Below, in pieces: positions 6,896 to 14,428 of a DNA stretch of 20,286 nucleotides. The DNA lies in the NCBI GenBank assembly GCA_044339595.1, contig JBIIVF010000033.1, forward strand, positions 1 to 20,286, written 5' to 3'. Both the position numbers and the translations under genes were made by a program. Positions within the stretch are counted from its first letter, which is position 1. The number at the start of each line of letters is the position of its first letter. This DNA is from CAZTGZ01 sp044339595. GTDB lineage: Bacteria > Bacteroidota > Bacteroidia > NS11-12g > UBA9320. The notes beneath the pieces are model-generated. The model searched no databases, was not told where the DNA came from, and was given only the letters and a program-made list of their open reading frames with translations.

Positions 6896-7573
6896 GTGAA
6901 AGTAAACACCCTATTTCTGATCATTTTTATAGCAGTGTTTGGATTGATAACCGGTTGTCATTCAAATGATTCAACCTCCTCTTTTTCCGTTTTTTCGATG
7001 AAGATTAACATCGGATCACCCCGCAAGACCGTCGGAATACAGCCCCTTGGAAACATTCCTCAAAAAAACATCGACAGCATAGCAGCCGTGATTGCCCGTT
7101 ATTATGGCTCTGAAGTTCAGATTTTAAAACCTTTACCGCTGCCAAAACACGCTTTCACCCAAATTAAATCGCCCAGATATCGGGCGGATATCCTTTTGGC
7201 TTGGTTGAAACAAAACAAACCGGAAACGCTCAGCCATGTTTTGGCGGTCACATCGAAAGACATCAGTACCACAAAAGAAGAAACGAATGGAAGCATCAAA
7301 AAACCGGCAGAACGCTATCAGGATTGGGGAATATTTGGACTGGGATACCGCCCGGGCTGTTGCAATGTAGTATCAGATTTCAGGCTGAAACACCCGAATG
7401 ATCCGGTGCGCCTGGAAAGATTGAAAAAGGTAGCTTTGCATGAATTCGGGCACAACTTAGGACTTCCTCATTGCAAAAGCATTCGATGTGTGATGAAAGA
7501 TGCCGCTGAAAGCATTCGTACCATTGACACGGTGGATCCGACCCTCTGTAAGGATTGTAAAAGCAAAATCTAA
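6896..7573 (+). CDS. Archaemetzincin-family zinc metalloprotease, predicted lipoprotein
   Basis: The C-terminal part shows the full archaemetzincin signature: HEFGH (H182, E183, H186), G189, H192, C193, then C198, M200 and, exactly 17 residues later, C218-K-D-C221. The HExxHxxGxxH part holds catalytic zinc; the four cysteines form the family's second zinc site. The Met after the cysteine is the metzincin Met-turn equivalent. The start GTG 6896 gives MKVNTLFLII, a hydrophobic stretch and the lipobox ITGC (C21), so the mature protein (about 205 aa) should be lipid-anchored and face the periplasm or outside. A TTG at 6833 would add 21 residues and bury the signal. It ends 15 bp from the convergent rqcH gene. 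The substrate is unknown; archaemetzincins are described as aminopeptidase-like in animals. The family call is strong; the location is inference. Confidence 0.9.
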   Translation: MKVNTLFLIIFIAVFGLITGCHSNDSTSSFSVFSMKINIGSPRKTVGIQPLGNIPQKNIDSIAAVIARYYGSEVQILKPLPLPKHAFTQIKSPRYRADILLAWLKQNKPETLSHVLAVTSKDISTTKEETNGSIKKPAERYQDWGIFGLGYRPGCCNVVSDFRLKHPNDPVRLERLKKVALHEFGHNLGLPHCKSIRCVMKDAAESIRTIDTVDPTLCKDCKSKI

Positions 7574-7588
7574 CATTAACCCCTACCT

Positions 7589-9082
7589 TCACTTCACCGG
7601 TTCAGCCATCACCGTCGTTTCTCGCTCTACCATCACTTCACCCACGGCCAATCCTTTTTTCTTGCGCACATGCTTGCGTTCTGCGATCATCACAGGTACC
7701 CATTCACTGCCTTTTGCACCGCTGTTGTAGGCGGCGAGCTGTGCTGCTCTCTCTAAAACGATTTCAGGTGGTTTGGGGCGATTTCCGCATCGAATGATCA
7801 CATGCGAGCCTCTGATGTCTCGAGCATGCAACCAAAGGTCGTTTTTGTGAGATAGTCGCAGCAATTCATCATTCTCCTTGGCGTTTCTACCCACCCATAT
7901 TTCATATCCTTCTACTTCAAATACAAATATTTTCCGCTTCGCTTGAAGTTGAAGGGGCTCAACAGACGGCTCAAATTGTACATGCTTTTCAACCAATTCA
8001 AGTTCATCCAGCTTTCTTTTTGCTTGAAGAAGCTGTGCTTGAAGTTCGTCTAAAGTCCTTTTCAGAAAGCTTATTTCGACATGCTCTTGTTTCCCTTTCC
8101 GATAATACCGCTCTGCATTTTGCTGCGGGTTCAATTCCGGTTTTAGGGGAATCTTCTCGTCACTGTTGGAGTAAAAATTGAATAAAAGCGCATCTTTCAT
8201 TCCTTTGGAAAGGACATGCAAATTGGCCATTAAAATATCCCCCATCTGACTGAATCCGGTTTGGGTATTGCGTCGATTCAGGGTAGTTTCAAGACTTTTT
8301 ATTTTCTGCTCCAGTTTTTTAATTTGAGTTTTTACAGTCAACACTGCCGCATTTTTGCGCGCTTCAAAACGCAAAACCCGCAAGCTTTGGGTAGAAAAAG
8401 ACTGCACTGCCTCCAAAGGATTATCAAAAGCGGTCGCACTTGATCCATCTGACAAGGACAAAGTTGGCGGCATCCCCGGATGTAAATACCATTTCCCTGA
8501 AAATGAGTTCTTTAGAAAATCATGAACTTCTGCCATCGGGCGACCATGAAAGAAATTCCTCTCGGTGGCTTCTGTCTCCAGAAAATCCGGAAAAGTTTTC
8601 ACCCTTTGACTCAGCATCAAAAAATCCTTTGCGTCGACAGGCGCTGCTTTTGCGGTTTCATTCACATTAAATGATGGCCATTCAATCATTGGTTCGGCCG
8701 GTTTTCTGAATCGCTTTACCGGTTTAAAATCTTCAAACAGGAATATCTCACTTCTACTGCCAAATAGGTTGAATAAGATCTGAAAATGGTTCATTTCTAT
8801 CCAAAACGCGCGGTCTCCTTCTACTGCATGAATGGATTGAATCTTTTCTTCCGTTTCAAATTTTATAAACGGAAGTCTCTTTTTTACCGGCATTGCAGTT
8901 GATTCCGGAAATAAGAAATAGGGAATTTGTTGAAAAAATTGAATTTGAATGATCCCTTGATTAGTCTGAAGAAACCAATCCTCTTTTGAACTGCTAAAAC
9001 AGGAAATTAGCCGGGCATTTTTAAATTTTTCATGGAGTTTTTGTGCTAAAATCCGGATGGCCCAAGCATTGAGGGTAAACAT
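7589..9082 (-). CDS. rqcH: RqcH (NFACT-family ribosome-associated quality-control factor)
   Basis: The 497-residue protein has the NFACT layout. The N-terminal NFACT-N domain (about 1-235) contains D90-R91, the DR pair linked to tRNA handling in RqcH. A helical/coiled-coil middle follows (about 240-365, rich in K, E, L and Q). The C-terminal NFACT-R domain (about 385-497) carries DLWLHARDIRGSHVIIR. RqcH binds the 50S subunit carrying stalled nascent chains and recruits tRNA-Ala to add alanine tails that mark them for degradation. It lacks the extra C-terminal segment of longer Firmicutes homologues. It starts 5 bp after the map stop codon, so the two are co-transcribed. Some older annotations call this family fibronectin-binding protein A, a misleading name here. 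Confidence 0.93.
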   Translation of the reverse strand: MFTLNAWAIRILAQKLHEKFKNARLISCFSSSKEDWFLQTNQGIIQIQFFQQIPYFLFPESTAMPVKKRLPFIKFETEEKIQSIHAVEGDRAFWIEMNHFQILFNLFGSRSEIFLFEDFKPVKRFRKPAEPMIEWPSFNVNETAKAAPVDAKDFLMLSQRVKTFPDFLETEATERNFFHGRPMAEVHDFLKNSFSGKWYLHPGMPPTLSLSDGSSATAFDNPLEAVQSFSTQSLRVLRFEARKNAAVLTVKTQIKKLEQKIKSLETTLNRRNTQTGFSQMGDILMANLHVLSKGMKDALLFNFYSNSDEKIPLKPELNPQQNAERYYRKGKQEHVEISFLKRTLDELQAQLLQAKRKLDELELVEKHVQFEPSVEPLQLQAKRKIFVFEVEGYEIWVGRNAKENDELLRLSHKNDLWLHARDIRGSHVIIRCGNRPKPPEIVLERAAQLAAYNSGAKGSEWVPVMIAERKHVRKKKGLAVGEVMVERETTVMAEPVK

Positions 9083-9087
9083 CCGAA

Positions 9088-9852
9088 TTAAAATTCGCCA
9101 TAAACATCCGTCATTGCCTCAAAGCCGGATTCGGTGATTAAAATAGTGTGTTCGTATTGGGCCGACAATCGACCGTCTATGGTTCGGGCTGTCCAGCCAT
9201 CTACTTTATCAATCTTGGCTCTTGCCTTTCCGGCATTGATCATGGGTTCGATGGTGAATATCATTCCCGGTTTCAATTTTGGACCGGTATTTTTCTCTGA
9301 GATATGCGCTACTTCCGGGTCTTCGTGAAATTTGATTCCCACCCCATGACCACAAAATTGATAAACCACACTGTAGCCATGTTTTTGGGCATGTTCGTTG
9401 ATGTAGTACCCAATATTTCCCAATCTTCCATCCGGCGTACATTGTTCCATTCCGATGCGCAAACATTCACGGGTTATGCGCATTAAGTCTTCGGCTTCTT
9501 TACTGACTTCTCCAATCGGATACATCTTGCAGGTATCTCCATAATAGCCATCCAAAATGGCAGTAGCATCTATGTTCAGGATATCTCCATCTTTTAAGAC
9601 ATAATTACCGGGAATTCCATGACATATCACATCATTCACAGATGTGCAAATGCTGGCAGGATAGCCATGATAGCCCAAAGTGGCTGGTTTTGCATTGTGC
9701 TGCAACATGAATTCATGCGCCTTTTGATTGATAAAACCGGTGGTAGTGCCTGCTATGGCGAATTGTTCAAGATATTTCAGGGTCTCTGCCGCCAATTGGC
9801 AGCTTTTGCGAATGCCCGCAATTTGTTCAGGTGTTTTTATCTTGATGGCCAT
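9088..9852 (-). CDS. map: Type I methionine aminopeptidase
   Basis: This 254-aa enzyme removes the initiator Met from new proteins at the ribosome exit. All five metal ligands are in place: D95 and D106 (NIDAT...GDT), H169 (GHGVG), E202 (TIEPM) and E234 (QYEHT), along with H78 (CHGIP). There is no insertion of the type II kind and no N-terminal SH3-binding or zinc-finger extension. It is the first gene of a two-gene unit with rqcH. The -7-like box TAAATTTG lies 8 nt before its ATG. The fit to the family is end to end and I see nothing abnormal. Confidence 0.97.
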   Translation of the reverse strand: MAIKIKTPEQIAGIRKSCQLAAETLKYLEQFAIAGTTTGFINQKAHEFMLQHNAKPATLGYHGYPASICTSVNDVICHGIPGNYVLKDGDILNIDATAILDGYYGDTCKMYPIGEVSKEAEDLMRITRECLRIGMEQCTPDGRLGNIGYYINEHAQKHGYSVVYQFCGHGVGIKFHEDPEVAHISEKNTGPKLKPGMIFTIEPMINAGKARAKIDKVDGWTARTIDGRLSAQYEHTILITESGFEAMTDVYGEF

Positions 9853-9860
9853 AAAGTTGG

Positions 9861-9868
9861 CAAATTTA
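9861..9868 (-). promoter_or_regulatory. Putative -7 promoter box (TAAATTTG) of map-rqcH
   Basis: On the minus strand TAAATTTG is an exact TAnnTTTG match, with 8 nt to the map ATG. Its first three bases are also the stop codon of the coding-like fragment upstream. No clear TTG -33 box is present. Confidence 0.4.
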
Positions 9869-10042
9869 GCGATAAAAAGATATTTCCGCCTTTATCGAAT
9901 CCTGTCCTGTTTTGCGCATTGGGTCAGCCGGAATAATTTGCTCAAATAATTTCTCTAAATTAGGATTGCATTGGGCGATTTTTCTAGCTTTCAGTGTTGG
10001 ATCTTGGGTAAATTCTTTTGAGATGGAAAATTTATCCCCTCT
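9866..10042 (-). pseudogene. Coding-like fragment without a start codon
   Basis: An open stretch of 58 codons ends in TAA just upstream of map. Its composition looks protein-like (KARKIAQCNPNLEKLFEQ, then IIPADPMRKT), but it has no plausible start: an in-frame TAA lies at 10043-10045, and the only ATG is 18 codons from the end. It is most simply the preserved 3' end of a decayed gene formerly upstream of map. I do not recognise the family. Confidence 0.35.
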
Positions 10043-10089
10043 TTAAGGAGAGTTACTATTCTAATCGTTTGTGGTACAATCTTATTTTC

Positions 10090-10113
10090 TTACTTTTTGA
10101 GTGCAAAAAGTAA
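10090..10113. repeat. Perfect 10-bp inverted repeat
   Basis: TTACTTTTTG and CAAAAAGTAA are exact reverse complements around AGTG. It stands in the gene-poor region next to GC-rich sequence that partly recurs inverted near 10340-10360. The arrangement is typical of dispersed extragenic palindromes, but only one clear copy lies in this window. Confidence 0.55.
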
Positions 10114-10278
10114 CAAAAACGCTTCGACAGGAATAAGCTCCCGCCCGCTCTTCCGCATGAGAAGTCCATCAGCCAAAAGGGAGGATTTGTGAACTATTGA
10201 TTCTAAGTAACCTGTTGTTATCAGTTGAAAAGATAATGAATTCAAAAATCAAGATCCATTTCCAACATTCACAACCAA

Positions 10279-10294
10279 ATCCCGCAGTTGCGGG
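10279..10294. repeat. Tight GC-rich hairpin TCCCGCA/TGCGGGA
   Basis: Seven perfect base pairs enclose a 2-nt centre (GT) and are followed by CTTTT on the plus strand. It could be an extragenic palindrome or a weak terminator. No plus-strand gene ends just before it, which argues against a terminator role. Confidence 0.4.
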
Positions 10295-10525
10295 ACTTTT
10301 GACGATGGACTAATCTCATGCGTAATTCACATCCAACCCACGCCCGCATTCCTGTCAGGCCAGCGCGCAAGCATTCTGCAATGATTGATATTAGGATTTC
10401 AGATTGAAAATTTGATCAGGAACCGTTTTCTAGCCTAAGTATTAATTGGACTGCTTCCTTTAAAGATTTCATTGAAGAAATTACGGCTAATCCTATTTTT
10501 AAGCAATTAATTTATCAGTGGCTAT

Positions 10526-11281
10526 TCAAACCTGAAACGCATCCCGGTCTTTCCAAACCGGAAACTCAGTCCTGATTTTTTCGAGATCTTGTTTTTTTAG
10601 ATCAACATACAAAACAGTGTCTTCCTGGCTATCCGCTAATGGCGAACCGTTGAAATCAAAAACCGCGGTTCCACCGGAATATAAAATCCCTTTCCCATCG
10701 GTACCTATTCGGTTTACGCCGATAGCAAAGCATTGATTCTCAATGGCCCTGGCAGCAAGTAGCGCTTTCCAGTGAAGAATGCGTCGATCGGGCCAGTTGG
10801 CCACATTCAGATAAACATCAAAGTTGTCATCATTTCGCGACCAAACAGGAAATCTTAAGTCATAACAGATATTGGGTCTGATGCGCCATCCCTTATAATC
10901 AAAGGAATTTCGAAGGTTGCCTGAAGCGAAGTGTTCATCCTCTCCTGCCATCCGAAATAAATGTCTTTTATCGTAAGTGTGAAGGATTTCTCCCTGATAA
11001 ATGGCAATAAAGCGATTGTAAACTTTTTCTTCTTCCACAATCATCAGACTTCCGCAAATCAAAGCGTTTGAATGCATCGAAATTTCGCGAAGCCATTTCA
11101 AACTTTCGCCTTCCATGGGCTCAGCCAAAACCGTATTCATAGAAAATCCGGTGGAGAACATTTCCGGTAAAACAATGATGTCTGTTTTCTGAGAAGTGCT
11201 ACGAATGATGCTACTAAAATTAGTTAGGTTGGCTGATTTATCTTCCCAATACAGGTGAGTCTGAAGCAGCGCAAATTTCAT
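10526..11281 (-). CDS. yafV: Nitrilase-family omega-amidase (YafV-type)
   Basis: The carbon-nitrogen hydrolase has its full catalytic set: E40 (LPEMFSTGF), K105 (YDKRHLF) and C139 (NICYDLRFP). Its 251 aa match the length of E. coli YafV and mammalian Nit2-type omega-amidases, and MFSTGFSM is typical of that subgroup. It would hydrolyse alpha-ketoglutaramate, and similar omega-amides, to 2-oxoglutarate and ammonia. Its ATG overlaps the stop of the upstream transaminase gene as ATGA (11278-11281), so the pair is coupled. The context supports clean-up of the alpha-ketoglutaramate left when glutamine donates its amino group, which pulls the transamination forward. There is no signal peptide, so it is cytoplasmic. 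A different small amide substrate is the alternative. Confidence 0.9.
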   Translation of the reverse strand: MKFALLQTHLYWEDKSANLTNFSSIIRSTSQKTDIIVLPEMFSTGFSMNTVLAEPMEGESLKWLREISMHSNALICGSLMIVEEEKVYNRFIAIYQGEILHTYDKRHLFRMAGEDEHFASGNLRNSFDYKGWRIRPNICYDLRFPVWSRNDDNFDVYLNVANWPDRRILHWKALLAARAIENQCFAIGVNRIGTDGKGILYSGGTAVFDFNGSPLADSQEDTVLYVDLKKQDLEKIRTEFPVWKDRDAFQV

Positions 11282-12432
11282 AATTTACAGATAATTTCAG
11301 CCGCCCTTTCAAGCGTTTCTTTTTCTTTAGCAAAGCAAAATCGAAGTACTTTGTCGTCTTTTTTCATGCGGTAGAAAACACTTACCGGAACCGCTGCTAA
11401 TTTATGCTCTATCACCATTTTTTTGGCAAATTCTAGATCGTTTTCTTCACTGATATTTTTGTATCCAAGCAATTGAAAGTAGCTACCATGACAATTGAGC
11501 ACTTCGAACCTTGAGCCACGAATCATTTTTTGAAAATAATCACGTTTTTCCTGATAGAATGCAGATAGTTCGAGATAACTATTCCGATCTTTCAAAATAT
11601 CGTTCAAGGCATATTGAATGGGCGTATTGGCGCTAAATACCATGAATTGATAAACCCGTCTGAATTGTTCAGTCAAGTTGGCCGGTGCTAAAACATACCC
11701 CATTTTCCAACCTGTGGTGTGATACGTTTTTCCAAATGAATTGATGATAAAGCTTCTTTCTGCCAGTTTGGGGTAACGGGCCATGCTTTCATGCTTTTCA
11801 TTGTCGAAAATGATGTGTTCATATACTTCATCACTCAATATGATGATATCCGTATTCGCTACGAGTTTTTGCAGTGCTTGCACCCCTTCTTTCGACAAAA
11901 CGGCACCGGTTGGATTATGCGGTGTATTGATGATGATCATCCGGGTTTTGAAATTGATGAGCTTCTTCACCTCTTCCCAATCGACCTTGTATTCTGGATG
12001 CCTCATTTCAACCCTGACGGCCTTTCCACCGTTTAATTCAATGGCTGGTATATATGAATCATACGCCGGTTCAATCACAATTACTTCATCCCCATCTTTT
12101 ACAACCGCCGTAATGGCTGCATAAATAGCAAGCGTGCCTCCCGGAGTGATGGTTATTTCAGAAATCGGATCATAGTTCGGACCATATAATTCCTGGGTTT
12201 TCAAGGCGATGGTCTCCCGCAATTCAAGAATGCCTTGCATGGGAGCATATTGATTGTGACCGAGCTTCATATACTTGTTCACTTTCTCTATCAGTTTTGG
12301 AGAACACGGAAAGTCAGGAAAACCTTGCGATAGGTTTATAGCCCCATGCTCCTTGGCTAAGCCTGTCATCACCGTAAAGATGGTGGTGCCGGCATTGGGT
12401 AGTTTGGATGATATAATGGAGGGGAATTTCAC
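11278..12432 (-). CDS. ybdL: PLP-dependent methionine/glutamine aminotransferase (YbdL / kynurenine aminotransferase-like)
   Basis: This fold-type I class I/II transaminase shows NTPHNPTG, SDEVYEHI, SFGKTYHTTGWKMGY with the PLP lysine, and VLRFCFAK near the end with the substrate-carboxylate Arg. NLSQGFPDF near the N-terminus and the 384-aa length fit the YbdL, glutamine transaminase K and kynurenine aminotransferase group. It would move the amino group of glutamine or methionine to a keto acid such as 4-methylthio-2-oxobutyrate. GTG at 12432 (start VKFPSIISSKLP) is preferred; TTG at 12453 would add seven residues with little support. The next gene encodes an omega-amidase and overlaps by 4 bp. 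I infer a glutamine transaminase/omega-amidase unit for methionine or other keto-acid salvage. Substrate choice cannot be read from sequence alone. Confidence 0.9.
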   Translation of the reverse strand: MKFPSIISSKLPNAGTTIFTVMTGLAKEHGAINLSQGFPDFPCSPKLIEKVNKYMKLGHNQYAPMQGILELRETIALKTQELYGPNYDPISEITITPGGTLAIYAAITAVVKDGDEVIVIEPAYDSYIPAIELNGGKAVRVEMRHPEYKVDWEEVKKLINFKTRMIIINTPHNPTGAVLSKEGVQALQKLVANTDIIILSDEVYEHIIFDNEKHESMARYPKLAERSFIINSFGKTYHTTGWKMGYVLAPANLTEQFRRVYQFMVFSANTPIQYALNDILKDRNSYLELSAFYQEKRDYFQKMIRGSRFEVLNCHGSYFQLLGYKNISEENDLEFAKKMVIEHKLAAVPVSVFYRMKKDDKVLRFCFAKEKETLERAAEIICKL

Positions 12433-12520
12433 GAATACTGCATTAGGTGGCAAATGTGGTGAGAATATACCATCTTATTTACTTGTTTAATTACATTTTT
12501 TTAATAACCAAGAAGCTCAA

Positions 12521-14338
12521 CTACCGAACGAGTAGGTCAGTCGAACGTTTCACAAATTCACTCAACGCAGCTCCGGTAAGCATATTGTTCGACAAAAGGG
12601 CCAAATCAAGACTTTGTTTTGTAAGGTCATTGCGCAAATCTGCATTCTTTTCATCTGCGATTTTTCCCGCCAGAGGATGATTGGTGTTCACGATCACTTG
12701 ATACCTATCCGGCAAAGAACCCATAAACGACATCTCACTTCCACGCATAGCTTCCATTTCCTTCATCCTTCTCTCCCATTCTGATTTGGTGATGCTGATA
12801 AAAGGATCTCCGGCAGACAATGGGGCAGTTTGAAGTTCATAACGCTCTTTATTCAATTGCTCTTCAAATGATTTAGTCAAACTTTTTATGGCCTTGGCGC
12901 TGAGCACCGATTCTTTGGTTTCGCCTTTGTCAATCAGTTTATCGATGTGTTCAGCATCTACGCGTTTGAATACAGAATCCGTGATTTTTTGCTCTAAATG
13001 CCCGACAAAATGAACGTCAATCATTTCGTTCATCAACAATACATCGTATCCTTTACTTTTTACGGTTTCGATCTGCAGATGCTGCAGTTCAGGGTTTCCG
13101 GAATACAAATACACGAATTTATTGTCCTTATCGGTTTGATTTGCTTTGATATGATCTTGATATTCTTCGAGGGTAAAATACTTCTGATTGGAATTCTTGA
13201 GTAAAACAAAGGAGGATGCTTTTTCTGCAAATTTTTCGTCGCTCAGCATGCCATATTTCACAAAAACACTCATCCCATCCCATTTTAATTCGAATGCTGC
13301 ACGGTCCTTTTTAAAGATATCATGAAGTTTATCCGCTACTTTTTTGCTGATATGGGAGGTGATTTTCTTCACATTTCCATCCGCTTGTAAAGCACTTCTG
13401 GAAACGTTCAACGGAATATCCGGCGAATCAATCACGCCTCTCAATAGCATCAGAAAATCCGGCACCACCTGTTCAACCTGATCGGTTACATACACTTGAT
13501 TGCAATACAATTGGATTCTCTTTTTGAAGGGATCCATTTCTTGCTTCACTTTCGGGAAGAACAATACTCCGGTCAGGTTAAAGGGATAATCCACATTCAG
13601 ATGTATCCAAAAAAGAGGATCTTCTTCGTATGGATAAAGCTCTTTATAAAAAGCGATATAGTCTTCATCCTTTAACTCTGTTGGATTTTTTTTCCATAAA
13701 GGATGAATGTTGTTGATGACTTTGTCGTTGAACTCAATTTCTATCGGAAGATATTTACAATACTTTTCGAGCAGCGATTGAATCTTATATTCATTCAGAA
13801 ATTCTTCTGATTCTGAATTGATGTGCAATATGATATCCGTTCCATTTTCTGTTCTTGTACCTTCCGACAATTCAAACTCGGTGGAACCTTCGCAAACCCA
13901 ATGGGCAGAAATTTCATTTTCACGGTAACTGCGAGTAGAAATCTCCACCTTGTCTGAAACCATGAAACTGCTGTAAAAACCCATTCCAAAATGGCCGATA
14001 ATGGAAGCAGGATCCTTTTCATCTTTATACTTCTCTAAAAACTCCTCTGCACCTGAAAACGCAATTTGATTGATGTATTTCTCAATTTCCTCTGCATTCA
14101 TGCCGATACCACGGTCGCTGATGGTGATGGTTTTATTCTCTTTGTCGAGCTTTACCACAATTCGCATGCTTTCCGGAAGCTTGGCATCTCCTCTGGATGC
14201 GATGAGTTTAAGTTTTTGTGAAGCATCCACCGCATTCGACACCAATTCACGAATAAATATCTCGTGGTCGGTGTAGAGAAATTTCTTGATGATGGGAAAA
14301 ATGTTCTGGGTATGTACGCTGATATTTCCTGTTTGCAT
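12521..14338 (-). CDS. htpG: Chaperone HtpG (Hsp90)
   Basis: The 605-residue protein covers the three Hsp90 regions. The N-terminal GHKL ATPase has E31 and N35 in RELVSNAVDAS, DRGIGM (D75, G79) and GHFGMGFYS (115-123). The middle domain includes LNVSRSALQ with the catalytic-loop Arg. A C-terminal dimerisation domain follows. It lacks the charged linker and MEEVD end of eukaryotic Hsp90, as expected for bacteria, and is a little shorter than E. coli HtpG. It assists late folding and stability of client proteins in the cytoplasm. It lies 88 bp upstream of the transaminase gene on the same strand, far enough for separate transcription. The leader (14339-14428) has a 7-bp inverted repeat but no recognisable promoter. 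Confidence 0.97.
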   Translation of the reverse strand: MQTGNISVHTQNIFPIIKKFLYTDHEIFIRELVSNAVDASQKLKLIASRGDAKLPESMRIVVKLDKENKTITISDRGIGMNAEEIEKYINQIAFSGAEEFLEKYKDEKDPASIIGHFGMGFYSSFMVSDKVEISTRSYRENEISAHWVCEGSTEFELSEGTRTENGTDIILHINSESEEFLNEYKIQSLLEKYCKYLPIEIEFNDKVINNIHPLWKKNPTELKDEDYIAFYKELYPYEEDPLFWIHLNVDYPFNLTGVLFFPKVKQEMDPFKKRIQLYCNQVYVTDQVEQVVPDFLMLLRGVIDSPDIPLNVSRSALQADGNVKKITSHISKKVADKLHDIFKKDRAAFELKWDGMSVFVKYGMLSDEKFAEKASSFVLLKNSNQKYFTLEEYQDHIKANQTDKDNKFVYLYSGNPELQHLQIETVKSKGYDVLLMNEMIDVHFVGHLEQKITDSVFKRVDAEHIDKLIDKGETKESVLSAKAIKSLTKSFEEQLNKERYELQTAPLSAGDPFISITKSEWERRMKEMEAMRGSEMSFMGSLPDRYQVIVNTNHPLAGKIADEKNADLRNDLTKQSLDLALLSNNMLTGAALSEFVKRSTDLLVR

Positions 14339-14352
14339 AATATTTTTTTTAG

Positions 14353-14382
14353 ATGGAAGTGCCTTTGCAACAATGCTTCCAT
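14353..14382 (-). promoter_or_regulatory. Inverted repeat in the htpG leader
   Basis: ATGGAAG (14353-14359) and CTTCCAT (14376-14382) are perfect reverse complements with a 16-nt centre, ending 15 bp before the htpG ATG. It could be an operator for a stress regulator or an RNA hairpin. No known consensus, such as CIRCE, is matched. Confidence 0.25.
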
Positions 14383-14428
14383 TTTACAAAATCTGACCAA
14401 AAGTCAGTAAAACCGAAAATATGGCAGT

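Larger units (their letters stand above)
9869..10525. other. Gene-poor region with palindromes and decayed coding fragments
   Basis: No intact gene is visible in about 650 bp. Contents: the start-less fragment ending at 9866; a 10-bp perfect inverted repeat, TTACTTTTTG/CAAAAAGTAA (10090-10113, 4-nt loop); a C-rich segment (10124-10160) whose GACAGGAAT recurs inverted as ATTCCTGTC (10349-10357); a tight hairpin TCCCGCA-GT-TGCGGGA (10279-10294) followed by CTTTT; and an open plus-strand stretch 10408-10572 (DFIEEITANPIFKQLIYQW) that lacks a start and runs antisense into the next gene. It looks like extragenic repeats plus eroded sequence. Confidence 0.5.

Noticed and set aside
7589..9082. Fibronectin-binding adhesin as the role of the NFACT protein
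   Set aside because: There is no signal peptide. The DR motif, coiled coil and NFACT-R domain, together with linkage to map, point to ribosome quality control.
10200..10315. Small plus-strand frame starting ATG at 10237 and containing NPAVAGLLTM
   Set aside because: It runs through the GC hairpin, is only about 25 codons long and has no start signal or family support. It is better explained as extragenic palindrome sequence.
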